A DNA stretch of 64,000 nt from Solenopsis invicta. Lineage: Eukaryota > Arthropoda > Insecta > Hymenoptera > Formicidae. Shown here in pieces: positions 10,885-21,680 of this stretch (positions are counted from its first letter, which is position 1; each line of letters opens with the position of its first letter). The notes beneath the pieces were generated by a model. It searched no databases and was not told where the DNA came from. It worked only from the letters and a program-made list of their open reading frames with translations. The stretch spans positions 8,402,001-8,466,000 of the forward strand of contig NC_052668.1 in the NCBI RefSeq assembly GCF_016802725.1. Reading direction: 5' to 3'. The position numbers were made by a program, and so were the translations under genes.

Positions 10885-11366
10885 TCAAAAAAATTGATTT
10901 TGACAATGGAATTTTTTAGTTCCCGAAGAGTTCTAGAGTTCCTAATAAGTTTAAACTATAGTTCTGGTCATTAAATATTTTTGAAAAATTTTTTAATTTT
11001 TTTATCCTCACTTCAATTTCAAAAAAATTGTTTTTGACTGTGGAATTCTATAGTTCTCGAAAAGTTCCAAAGTTCTCAATAGGTTATATTAACAGTTCCG
11101 ACCTATATGTATATTTAAACAATTTTTAAACTCGCGCGTTGGCACCGAATTACAAGAGTAAAATATCATCTTGTTGAGAATTCTCGACGAGTTCTTGGCA
11201 TTTTTCGATAGTTCACCAATAGTTCTAAAACTTTCAATAGTTTCGTCAAGAGTTCTCGCCTCTAATCACTTTTTTACTAATTTTTAAACCGCGAGCTGGC
11301 ACTGCGCACTGCAAGAGTAAAGTACCATCTTGTTGGGAGTTCTGGACAAGTTCTTGGCATTTTTCG
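10885..11366. repeat. Left fold-back arm of the MULE
   Basis: This is the reverse complement of parts of 14,860-15,515. It contains two tandem copies of an outer block (CAAGTTTCAAAAAAATTGAT at about 10,889 and CAATTTCAAAAAAATTGTTT at about 11,016) and then two copies of the inner unit of about 150 bp. The inner unit has landmarks GAGTAAA.TA.CATCTTGTTG, AGTTCTTGGCATTTTTCGAT and TTTCGTCAAGAGTTCTCGCC. It runs right up to the presumed start codon at 11,367. Confidence 0.85.
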
Positions 11367-14291
11367 ATGAATATTCATAAAAAAGTATATAATAAGCGCG
11401 TTTATGCAACCTGGCTAGACCGTGTTATTGCAGAGAAATTGTGGTAATAGCATAAACTTGATTGCGCTTTTAAATTTAAAAAGCATAATGTCCATCTTAG
11501 AAATGAAGCACGCTATTATATATTCTTTCAAGGAAATTGTATCGAATGTGCACCAACCATTGAATTCGAGTTGCTCAAAATTCAAAGTGAAAACACAGAC
11601 GTTTTATTTAAATGCGTAGCAAAAAATATAAGTTCCACAAGACATACAAAAAAAAAACAACTTAAAGGAAATCGGCGTGCGAGAGTAACGGACGTAATAA
11701 TTAAACAACGCAAAGAGGTTATAGTTTATCGCCGAGAAGAAGCCAAACGTATAAAGGAATTTGGAGACAAAAGTCCTCCGATACTTTCTTCTTGTGCAGT
11801 ATTGCGTAAAGCCAAAGAGCAAAGACTGTTAAGTCAGTACGGTTTAATATTTAGCAATTCAACATTAAATTTATTAAATCTTGCAAAATACGGCAAACAC
11901 GCAGGATCAATTATTAATATTGGTTTATTGCCGTTTTATTGTATGTACTAGACTCCTGAACAATAATTTTTATACGTCGCGTAGTGTAAAAATGATCCAG
12001 AAGTATTTATAACTATTGATGCTACAAGTGGTATAATCAAACGCGAATTGTCACAAGATTCGCCAGTATTTTTATACCAATGCGTTTTAGTTAGTAAAAA
12101 TGGAAGTGTTCCGGTGTTTCAGGTGGTTTCAGTCGATGACAGAGCTTTAAATATATCTTTTTTTTTTACGCAATATTGTTGTTAGAAATATCCCTATCCC
12201 TCGCACAGTTATAACCGATTTTGGATGGGCTCTTTTGATTGCTGTATCGGATGTATTTGCAAAATGCGTTGATTTTCGAGGCTATTTGCAAAAATGTTAC
12301 GACACAGTAATTTTAGGTAATGCCAATGTACTTCCAGCTTGTTACATCAGACTGGATGTCAGTCATCTGATTAAAATGGTGGCTAAATGGAAATGTCTAA
12401 AAGGAAAAGACAAAATGTTAGTACGCATATTTAATCTGCGTTGCATCGGCCAGGCATTTGTAATGCATTCATTTAAAGAAGTAGAGTATATGATGTAGTC
12501 GATGTTAAGTGTAGAATTAAGTAAAACTGTTGGTCATACGGTAGATGGTAGGTCGTTGTCATCAAACTGTATGCAATATTGATTGTATGCAATATTTAAA
12601 TAATGTTATAAAAGGTAGTGTTAATAATGAAATAGATACAATTATAAACGATGAAAATCAAAATGACGAAAATTAAGAGAATGAACCCTTTACCAATGAT
12701 ATAAATGACATAAAAATAAATTCTAATAACGCTGATTGGAAAGAATGTAGCAATACTGTATTAAGTGCTGCAGAAAAAATCGCTAACAAATAAACACGGT
12801 AATATTATAAATGCATGTTACAATCCTGAATTTGTAAAACAAATAAAAACGTGTTTATTACCATATTTACCAATATGGACTGGTATAATGCATCCATATT
12901 TTAGAAGATCCCACAAAATTGCATCTTCTTCTTCAATAGAAGCAAAATTTTGTGATTTGAAACATCCAGGTTTCAAAGGTCAACTTCCGATGAGAGCTGA
13001 TAAATTTATTATACAACATTTAGATTTTCTCGATGCAAAAATTACTTTGGCCTCTAACAAAAATGATATTGCGATAAAAGATGCATCATTGCAATCAAAT
13101 GAAAATATGACACTCGATCAAAATTCGATTATTGAATTCGAGTATTGAAAGTAATCCCGAATTCTCTTTAACTAGCACAAATAAAAATGACATAGAAATT
13201 GAAAATAATAAGACGATAATAAAAGCTAATGTAACATCATATATTTTATCAAATATTTCGGTAAAAAGTAATAATACCGCTTTAGATATAGATAGCCCTA
13301 AAGCAAACTTGACAAATAAATTAGACAATACAGATTGTTGGAATATTCATGAAAATTCCCACGGTTTGGTAAAGTCAAATAGTGTTACAGATTTGCAAGA
13401 ACCTCCTATTAAACGTTCAAAACCATTTTATCTTGACAAAGTCCCAGAATGGGACTACTTAAAAAATACAAAATTATTCAATCTACCTCTTCTTATTAAT
13501 GGTAGTAAATGCAAGCCGGTAAAACAAGGATAGTCAGTAATGACTGTACAAGAAACGTGCGTTTTCGACTCCATTTTGCGGCTTGTTGTTAACGGAATTG
13601 AAGCTTATAGAAATGCAGTTCAATTATCTGAAGATATTTATCAATTGGCGTAATCTATTTTAGAAAACAGAAAAATACTTTCAGCACATTACAATAAGCG
13701 AGCATGGATTTTACAAGATTTACCACTATTTTGTAACACAATTAAAAATTATACATGTGGCATAAAAACATTGAATGCTAATTGCCGTTTACTTAGCGGA
13801 ATATTTATTTAACAATGAACCTAGTTGCGTGTTCACTAAGTCTTGTTCTTGCGGAGAAACGCATTCGCGTCAAACAGTAATGTGTAACGTCAACGTTGAC
13901 ATACTTCTGAAAGAAGGTTTAATACACATACAATGTGCTATCGATGACACAAAAAGTATAGAATCGAAATGTCACATTTGTGGTAACTCAGCGATAACAA
14001 GTGTAACGTATGGTAAACAAGTAATAATAGATACTTCTGTATTTACAGACACATCATACATAAATTCTGATATAAAACAAATATTCAGTTGCAAAAATGA
14101 TTGCGTTGAACAAGATAAATTATATTTTAACAGGAGTAGTGCACTACAAGCAAATTACCAATAATAACGGACACTACACAGTTTTGACATATGCGGGGAC
14201 ACATTGGTATGGGTATGATGATTTAAAAAAAAAAACGCAATACGATAAATCTCAACCAAGATGTGAATCCACAAGTCATATTATATGTTAA
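11367..14291 (+). pseudogene. NOF/MULE transposase fused to USP-like region, inactivated
   Basis: The reading starts at ATG 11,367, right after the left arm (MNIHKKVYNKRVYATWLDR). Two stops come near 11,430-11,436. Then a CIEC...C zinc-binding region precedes HTKKKQLKGNRRARV, a typical MULE N-terminal signature. A segment ILSSCAVLRKAKEQR follows. The DDE core has FITIDATSG (Asp at 12,018-12,020), VITDFGWALL (Asp at 12,217-12,219) and RLDVSHLIKMVAKWKC. The acceptor Glu was not located with certainty. A variable, Asn/Ser-rich linker (about 13,080-13,440) leads to the USP-like part listed separately. The pieces occupy all three frames with at least five shifts or stops, so no product is made. 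I call it NOF-like because of the core sequence together with the fold-back arms. Confidence 0.8.
13534..14291 (+). other. USP-like cysteine protease region at the MULE C-terminus
   Basis: Ubiquitin-specific proteases (C19) have an N-terminal Cys box, a zinc-binding finger with paired CxxC and a C-terminal His box. Here QETCVFDSILRLVVNGI (Cys codon 13,558-13,560) resembles the Cys box. SCSCGETH (about 13,840) and CHICGNS (about 13,973) resemble the finger pairs. LTGVVHYKQ, then NGHYTVLTYAGTHWYGYDDL (His codon 14,172-14,174, Asp at 14,216-14,221), is very like the His box. The span is about 250 residues, shorter than most USPs. Frameshifts lie near 13,650, 13,790 and 14,100. Assignment rests on motif order; the function (desumoylation or deubiquitination) is inference. 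Confidence 0.62.
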
Positions 14292-14591
14292 ATCTGAATA
14301 AACTATAAGTTGTTCAATGTTTTCATTTTATTATTTGGACAATTCTACTTCTCATGTATATAAATTTTAAATGCTATTGTATTTGAAGCTAAACAATATT
14401 TTGTTTGCAATTTAATTAAAACTCAGTTTAATTTTTGTTTTTATTTAAGATTATAAAAATATAACGTATTACAGATTTATTTACGTTACATTTCTATATC
14501 AGTTTAGGCATAAAGATATAAAAATATTTTAATTTATACAAACAACACAGGCGTGCGAAATGAAGTACATACGAAACATACACAGAGCAGA

Positions 14592-14664
14592 GAGGGTTTG
14601 GAGTCATTAAATACTACGGAAGTGACAAACAGTGAGATCCTAATCTCTGCTGTGACACACACAT

Positions 14665-14729
<65 letters not shown>

Positions 14730-14734
14730 CACCT

Positions 14735-14820
<86 letters not shown>

Positions 14821-14866
14821 GAGAGGGTTTGGAGTCATTACATACTACAAAAGTGACAAATGTCAA
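14592..14866. repeat. (CA)n microsatellite between direct repeats
   Basis: A long CA/GT run (about 14,656-14,815, broken once by CTACACCTCCA) is flanked by two copies of a direct repeat of about 45 bp. They start AGAGGGTTTGGAGTCATTA at 14,592 and 14,821, and both continue into a TACTAC..AAGTGACAAA tail. The block sits at the inner edge of the right fold-back arm. Apparent Cys/Val or His/Thr reading frames here are only microsatellite translations. Confidence 0.9.
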
Positions 14867-15515
14867 GAACTCGTCCAAAACTTTCAACGAAATGGTACTT
14901 TACTCTTGGAGTACGGTGCCAGCTCGCGATTTAAAAATTGGTAAAAAAATGGTTAGAGACGAGAAGAACTCTTGACGAAACTATAGAAAGCTTTAGAACT
15001 ATTGGTGAACTATCGAAAAATGTCAAGAACTTGTCCAGAACTCTCAACAAGATGGTACTTTACTCTTTCAGTGCGGTGCCAGCTAGCGGTTTAAAAATTA
15101 ATAAAAAAGTGGTTAGAGATAAGAACTCTTGACGAAACTATAGAAAGCTTTAGAACTATTAGTGAACAATTGAAAAATGCCAAGAACTGGTCGAAAACTT
15201 TCAATAAGATGGTACTTTACTCTTGCAGTGCGATGCCAGCTCGCGATTTAAAAATTGGTAAAAAAATGGTAAGAGGCGAGAACTCTTGACGAAACTATAG
15301 AAAGCTTTAGAACTATTAGTGAACTATCGAAAAATGCCAAGAACTTGTCCAGAACTCTCAACAAGATATTTTACTCTTGTAGTGCGGTGCCAGCGCGCGT
15401 ATTTAAAAATTGTTTAAGTGTATATATAGGTCTGAACTGTTAATATAACAGTTCAGACCTATTGAGAACTTTAGAACTTTTCGAGAATTATAGAATTCCA
15501 TAGTCAAAAACTGTT
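14867..15515. repeat. Right fold-back arm of the MULE
   Basis: Four tandem copies of a unit of about 150 bp lie at about 14,865, 15,022, 15,176 and 15,335. Shared landmarks are AACTCTTGACGAAACTATAG, AAAGCTTTAGAACTATT, GAACT.GTC..GAACT.TC and GGTACTTTACTCTT. Together they are the inverse of the left arm. The outermost part (about 15,415-15,515) contains a short near-perfect hairpin around 15,430-15,460 (AGGTCTGAACTGTTA and its mirror). Similarity to the left arm stops at about 15,515. Confidence 0.85.
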
Positions 15516-15689
15516 TTGACTATTGAACGTTGTTTAATAAATTTTGCAAAGTGTTTTTCAGAAATTCCGCATAAACTTTTACTGTAAAATTAATATTTTC
15601 AGAAAAAAGTTTGGTCTGACAATTAAATTGTTTTCAATCATTTAAACATTGGTATTTTATTGCCTCTGAACATGCGTTTCTTTCAGGCA
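15516..15689. other. AT-rich spacer
   Basis: Nothing is recognised between the MULE arm and the mariner-type relic. Confidence 0.4.
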
Positions 15690-16418
15690 AAGGGGATTCT
15701 CTTCCTCATAAAAGTGTTTGACGATTAATACGATCGTCACTTCGTCCGTCCACAAGAAGATTCTTCTCAAAAGTTATTATTCAAATTGTCTATGTCAATT
15801 TATGGTAAAAATATTGAATAATACAATTGTATTTTTTTATATTATTTACTGTTTTGTTAAATTGTAAGAAATTATTATTTTTCTATTTATTATTTAGGTA
15901 AACATTTTTTTATCTTGCAGGCATTATAAAATGCAATTTGCACGCTATAAAAATAATAAATTAAAATATTATATTAATCTTATATCGTTTAAAATTTAAT
16001 CACCAAATTTTTCTCCACGAGGTAATCTTGGAGAAACAATTTTTGCATCGTGTGTCAATTAAAAAAATATTTTTTCAAATTTTTTAAATAATTATGCAGC
16101 TTGATAGGATGTACATACATTCTATATTGTGCTTAATATATCTGATATTAATATGCGGATTTGTTGAAAGAGTCTGTTTTACTTGATCGATCATTTCTTC
16201 GAGCATTTCGTAGACGCGTTGACTCGTGAAGAGCTCTATGTTGACAAAATCGACTATATAAAATAGTGAAAAATTCATGTATCGATTCACTTATCAGAAT
16301 TGTCACTTATGATTAGCGTATAGAACTGTCGTTCTCTTTTCATTTTTATAACATCCTTCATAAATGAGTAACATATTTGCTAACTCTTTGACTGTAACGA
16401 GGACGCGGTATTATTGAC
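15690..16418 (-). pseudogene. Inverted partial copy of the intron-containing mariner
   Basis: On the minus strand this repeats the 5' half of the copy at 16,656-17,874: the N-terminal region near 16,418-16,330 (CCTCGTTACAGTCAAAGAG matching CCTCGATACAGTAACAAAG), the HTH part EEMIDQVKQTLSTNPHIN (about 16,205-16,150), the segment before the intron (about 16,055-16,005) and the first catalytic region LWTDE...DRINRQ (about 15,765-15,722). It is strongly decayed and stops soon after the first Asp region. It lies head-to-head with the plus copy across a 240-bp spacer. Confidence 0.72.
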
Positions 16419-16495
16419 TGCATTACTAATGTTATTTTTTACGTTATGTATTTTTTGAAAGAAAGTCAGAATGAAATAATGCTGATTTGTCTCAT

Positions 16496-16566
16496 ATTTG
16501 CATTTATTTTAACGCGGGAAGAGAAGAACGTAGAGCCTCCTCCCGCTTTAAAATAAATGCGAATCT
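16496..16566. repeat. Hairpin at the centre of the mariner pair
   Basis: TTTGCATTTATTTTAACGCGGGA is mirrored by TCCCGCTTTAAAATAAATGCGAA over about 70 bp with a short GAAGAACGTAGAGCC loop. It lies between the two head-to-head transposase copies and may be what remains of two abutting TIRs. Confidence 0.65.
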
Positions 16567-16655
16567 GACAAAAGACAATCGAGCTGTGGCCAGAGAGAAG
16601 TTGTTAGAGTTGGTTAAAGAAAAATTGTGTAGCGTGACATATAGTACAATCAACA

Positions 16656-17874
16656 ATGCCTCCTCGATACAGTAACAAAGAGTTAGCGAACATGCTGCTT
16701 ATTTATGGAGAATGCCATCAAAGTGAAAGAAGAGCGGCAGTTTTATACGCGATTCGATATCCCGATAAACGGCATCCGTCACCTTCTCTATTCGGCAGTC
16801 TATCGTCAACTTTGCCAATCTGGCACTTTACATGAGTCAACACGTCCAAGAAACGTACGTCAACGCGACGAACAAATGATTGACCAAGTAAGGGAGGCTG
16901 TATCAGCAAATCCACATACTAGCACTCGAGCTGTTGCACGTGATTTAAATATTACGCAAACCAGGGTGCACAGAATAATTAAAAAAAATCTGGAATAGCA
17001 TTTTTATTAACGCCATACAACACAAAAATTGTTTCCACAAGATTTACCTCGTCGCGAAAGATTTTGCGATTGCATCTCAGATCAAGTAAGCATTTATGTA
17101 GATAATAAACAGAAAAATTATAATTTGTATAATTTGAAAAAATAGTAATAATTTAAAACTGTAAAAAATTCAACTGTATTATTATATATTTTTACTGTAC
17201 AGGTTGACATAGACAATGTTGCACATGACATTTTTTTGAGAAGAATCTTGTGGACGGATGAGTGCACGTTCCGAAGTGATGGTCGTATCAATCGTCACAA
17301 TGAGCATCACTACGCAGAACAAAATCCGCATTGTCGCAAGGAAATAAACATTCAGGGACATTTTAATGTAAACGTTTGGATGGGAATCGTGGACAACGTA
17401 GTCATCGGGCCACATTTTTTCCCGGAAAATATTAATATTACATCGGAGGTTTATGTGGACTTTTTGGAAAATACTTTGCCAAATTTATTGGCTAATGAGC
17501 AATTAAATATCCCCTAAGATGAAATTATTTTTCAACAAGACGGCCATCCAGCCCACACGGCACTTCTGACACGGGAAATTTTAAATCATAGATACCCTCA
17601 AAGATGGATAAGAATCTACAGTGATTTTCACGAATGGCCACCACGATCACCTGATCTGACACCCATGGATTTTTTTGCATGGGGATACATACGAGATCAG
17701 GTGTATCAGACATTACCACGCACTCATAAAGATCTAATAAATAAAATACAAGCAGCTAGTCGCAAAATAACACAAGCGATGCTGGTGCTATTTAATAATG
17801 TGCGACAAAGTTTCATGCGCAGAGTAGCATTATGTTTGGAAGACGCAGGAGGCTATTTTGAACATTTATTGTGA
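16656..17874 (+). pseudogene. Mariner-type (IS630-Tc1) transposase with a spliceosomal intron
   Basis: The start is ATG 16,656 (MPPRYSNKELANMLLIYGEC). A frameshift near 16,810 leads into RQRDEQMIDQVREAVSANPH and DLNITQTRVHRIIKK, a homeodomain-like HTH. The text LPRRERFCDCISDQ ends at CAA 17,083-17,085. A GTAAGC...TGTACAG intron (17,086-17,202, 117 bp) follows, and reading resumes in phase 0 with VDIDNVAHDIF. Catalytic boxes are RILWTDECTF, IIFQQDGHPAH and RSPDLTPMDFFAW; about 42 residues separate the last two Asp, near the DD41D spacing. One in-frame stop sits at 17,515-17,517. It ends VALCLEDAGGYFEHLL-stop. It is a dead copy. Confidence 0.85.
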
Positions 17875-18340
17875 AAATTAATACTTTAATAAATTTTTTT
17901 CATTAAAATTTAAAAAAAGTTTTTGATTGAAATACTTCCTCGTGCCCTTAATATTTTTATCTCGCATCTTAGAAATAAACAATATCATCTTCAGTATCAA
18001 TTATAAATTATCATTAGCTATTAGATATTCATAAAACATTCCGAACATTCAAGATCAGGATGTGAATATCAAATTAATTTTGCTAGCAATCTTTTGCAAT
18101 TTAAAAATTGATAACGCTAATAAGCGCGAAAAGTAAAGAAGAGAAAAGAAAAGTTTTATTGTTTATTTTTTTTAACGTGATAACACTTTAAAATTTAATT
18201 TTTCATCTTTATTTGTTGTTTTGTCTTCTGTTATATAATAATTGCAATGATTGCCGTCATAAAATTGATAAATTGATAAAAATGCGCGCAATCTACTCGA
18301 TCCATAACGATTATACCGATATATGTGTATGGCGTCGTTA
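17875..18340. other. AT-rich spacer
   Basis: No gene, repeat or inverted end was recognised. About 18,130-18,240 is purine/pyrimidine-skewed low-complexity sequence. Confidence 0.4.
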
Positions 18341-18650
18341 CCTACTGACCCTGACTGCCCCTGGCTCCTGCCGTATGTAATCATTTGTGCGTCCTATATG
18401 TATCTGCATCACCCTGTACATGACACATGTAATGGTCATTTTAAGGGTATATGCATAGACAGTGAAATCGCATATCTTGTGTATATACATGTGTATATAC
18501 ATAGGATGTGCAATAGTACATCCTCGTGGTGACATTTGCACATGCATTACACATCCCTTGTATGTACATTGCATAAAAAATGAATATGCAGTGTATATGC
18601 AATATACATGAAAGTATATACATTGTATATATTACGTATATTGTAATGTT
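18341..18650. repeat. Word island built on TATGCA / GTATATACA
   Basis: ATGCAT, TATATGCA, GTGTATATACAT, TGTACAT and TGCACAT recur many times in both orientations within about 300 bp, with no fixed period. It resembles the GACGTC island just downstream in style but uses a different word. No coding potential is seen. Confidence 0.6.
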
Positions 18651-19060
18651 TTGTGGGTTAAAGTCTTGCTTGTTCTTCATTATAAAACTTAATTTCATGT
18701 CAACATTTGAATTTGACACAAGATAGCAAGTATGTTGATGATATCTTTAGATGATTTATTATAATTATTAATATGCGTCTCCATTGCAATAAACAAAACC
18801 AAAACAATCCTGTAAGTGTAGAAATGTGAATAAAATGCAAGAGAAATTGGACTACAAGTAATAATAAATGAATAGACAAACGAGAACACAATGAAAGAGT
18901 ATTGAATTTTGTAAGCAAATGTATTGTAAGCAATAACAAAAAGACAAAGAAATGAATAGAATTGTGGAAACAACAACAATAATGTGTAATGAGACAAGAA
19001 GAGAGATAGTACAATAAGTCGATATCAACAGTGATGAAAATACCTTCCAGAGAACATGTA
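18651..19060. other. AT-rich spacer, A-rich plus strand
   Basis: AAC/AAT-rich low-complexity sequence; no gene seen. Confidence 0.4.
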
Positions 19061-20172
19061 TGCCTGAAAAACGTCTTTTAGACGTCTTAAATAAAACGTC
19101 TTTTAGACATATTTAAAGGACGTCTCTTTTTCTGACGTCTTTTAGACCTGTCCAAAAGACGTCATAAAGTCGTTTTTTAGACATGTCTAAAGGACGTCTC
19201 TTTTTAAACGTCTAACAAACGTCTCTTTTTCTGATATTCTTTAGACCTGTCCAAAAGACGTCATAAAGACGTCTTTTTTTAAGACGTCTAACGAGCGTCT
19301 ATTTTCTGACATCTTTTAGACATGTCTAAAAAACTTTTATTACGTCTTTTTGATACGTCTAATGGACGTTTCTTTTCAGACGTCAGACAAATGTCTCTTT
19401 TTCAGACACATTTTGAACAAAAAGACGTTTCTATGAGATCTTTTGAACACGTCTAAAGGATGTCTCTTTCAGACATTTGACTAACGTCTTTGTTCAGATG
19501 TCTTTTAGACATATCGAAGACATGTGATGATTTATTTCATATGTATTACCTTGTATATAAGCAATTTTATGCAAGGTATACAAAGTATATTTTTGTTTAA
19601 ACTATTTTATTATTTATTTTTGGATGCAGCTCGTTATATATATTATTATTTTGAATATTTTTATTTTTACATATTTAGGTATATGCCCTGATGCAATAAT
19701 AGTGAATATTAAAAAATTATAAAATTTATATTATAGTTATAAAGCAATTAAATTATGTACCTTTAATTTATTCGCATTTTTCAATTTATTTGTCATACAG
19801 AATCCTAACTTGACAAATAATATTTACATTTTATCATATTTATATCAATAAACTATAATAATATAAACTAAATTTTTATCATTTGTTATTTCAAAAATTA
19901 CAGTGATGTCTAAAATCCTTGTAAATAAGACGTCAAAAGTATTTCAATATTTTAAATGTCTTATAGATATCCTAAAAATTGTATGTTAGAGCATTATACG
20001 TTTCACTTTTTGAAGTCAACAAGATGTCCAAAAAACGTCTTTTTTTATTTTTAACGAATAACAGACATCTACCGACGTCTTTTGGACATGTAAAAAGACG
20101 TTCTTTAGACGTCTAAAAGCGTCTTCCAGACGTTCCAATCCAACTTTTAGACGTACTGAATATTTCAAGACG
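19061..20172. repeat. GACGTC word island, part 1
   Basis: Dense blocks at 19,065-19,520 and 19,905-20,165 consist almost entirely of variants of AAAGACGTCTTTTAGACGTC (the palindrome GACGTC, its mutant GACATGTC, and linkers TTTTAGA, AAAGGA and CTTTTT), spaced irregularly at 10-25 bp on both strands. 19,530-19,905 is an AT-rich interruption with no obvious feature. The blocks are not a regular tandem array and not a CRISPR array: there is no constant repeat and no unique spacers. Confidence 0.85.
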
Positions 20173-20645
20173 CCCAGATAACCAAGCAAGTTTTAGCACA
20201 TCAAACGAATTAATGCACTGCATGTATTGTTGTAAACTTGTAGTTATATCGCTGACCATGGAATTTAACGTGGTACTGAGTTAGCAACAAGAGAACAAAA
20301 ACATCACCAGTTAATGAAATTTTAAGAAGAAAAGTTTAAAAATAATAACATGTCATACTGACAGTAGACAGCAAAGTAACGACTTGTCATGAGTCGCATA
20401 TGTCATTCGTATATATCATCATAATGACAACAACATGAGAACAAAATGATGGCACATATGATATCAAAAGTTTGAAACAAGAAGCAGAATACTTGATGAA
20501 TATTGCTGAAGTTCCTAAATTGCAGACTTTTAGGAAAATCATTGTTTGTTGCAACCTCGAGACGAATACTTGGTCTCATTTTTTTCCAAACGTGACGTGT
20601 GTGCGGAATGCTGTTTCACATAAAATTTTATGTTTTTACATGTAC
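20173..20645. repeat. Dispersed repeat family B, copy 1
   Basis: It begins with CCCAGATAACCAAG (20,173) and shares several blocks with 34,985-35,490 and, inverted, with 40,130-40,448. The shared blocks are CTGAGTTAGCAAC..GAGAACAAA, TTGTTGCAACCTCGAGACGA and CACATAAAATTTTATGTTTT. It is embedded between two halves of the GACGTC island. No coding potential. Confidence 0.7.
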
Positions 20646-21105
20646 AATTTACAAAAAGACGTCTGTTAGACGTCCAAGAAACGTCTTTTAGACGTCCAAC
20701 AGACGCCTTTCAGACATTCCAACCTAGCTTTTAGACTTTCTGAAAAATTTTTTACATGGTCAAAAAATAGTTTTATTTTTCATTTATAACGTCAAAAAGA
20801 CGTTTCAGACGTCCAAAGGGCGTCTTTCAGACATCAGACAAGCGTCTTTTAGATGTAAGAAGAGTGTCTTTCAAACATTAGAGGGGCGTCTTTCAGACGT
20901 CAGGACGTTTTTCAGAAATCACAATAGACATCACAAATGGAAAAATAAGACGTCTATTAGACGTCTCAGTGATGTCAGAAAACGGGACATAAAACGTCCA
21001 AAAGACGTCTTTCTGTCTCCTGTAAGACGTCTTTGGGATGTCAGAAAAATTTCAAGACGTCTAAAAGACACCTTTTAAACGTCAGAGTGTTTTCTGGGCT
21101 GGTTG
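20646..21105. repeat. GACGTC word island, part 2
   Basis: Again dense AAGACGTC/CAGACGTC variants (AAAAAGACGTCTGTTAGACG, GGGCGTCTTTCAGACATCAG and others) to about 21,085. It ends at TTTTCTGGGCTGG, which resembles an inverted form of the CCCAGATAGCC end motif. Confidence 0.8.
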
Positions 21106-21680
21106 CTCTGCGGTGCGCACGTCGCAAAAACGTTACAACTCAAGCGGCGACTATCTCCCTTCCTTCTCAAGGTCATTCCAAGATCAAATAAATATCAACA
21201 TCTAATAGCACTTTTTATACTTTACTAATTTCGTTTTACACATTTTTTTAGCTAAGTCAATATTTTTTGAAATTATTAGCCATTTCAGTCTTTTATCACG
21301 CGCTATAATACTCAATTTCTTGGAACCTATGATCTATACGGTCTCGCTTTTTAATTCATATTTTAAGCAGTCAACTATTACTGATTTCAAGGATTTTTAC
21401 TAACTAGTTGTACAAATCAAAACGGTTCCTTGTCAGCTGGTTTCCTAGCCGGAGGAATAGGCTGTAAAAAGATATACGAATGACACATACATTCACATGT
21501 CTAGAGAAAGTTTAAATTCAGATTTTTATTGTTTTTACAGCTCATGCCGTAAATAAACATAAAAAGTCAATTGTGACCATTATTTTATGTAATAATTTAT
21601 CTTATAATTACAAATAATCTTAAAAAGATGTTCGTTGTTTTTCTCCAATTTTTAACTTGCACGTAGTCTATATCATGATG
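21106..21680. other. Spacer without recognisable gene
   Basis: Mixed AT-rich sequence; nothing supported. Confidence 0.4.

Larger units (their letters stand above)
10815..15515 (+). mobile_element. Fold-back NOF/MULE-type DNA transposon
   Basis: Long inverted arms (left about 10,885-11,366, right about 14,860-15,515) flank one multi-domain coding relic on the plus strand. The arms are built from tandem copies of a unit of about 150 bp, the architecture of Drosophila FoldBack (FB) elements, whose partner gene NOF encodes a MULE transposase. The left arm extends about 110 bp further out than the right, in a partial second copy of the outer block, so the right terminus is probably deleted. No target duplication was found. 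Exact ends are uncertain. Confidence 0.8.

Noticed and set aside
14534..14887. Open frames full of Cys-Val or His-Thr
   Set aside because: They are translations of the (CA)n/(TG)n run; the same happens at 51,320-51,584.
19061..21105. CRISPR-like array
   Set aside because: No constant repeat length, no unique spacers, words on both strands; the sequence is eukaryotic.
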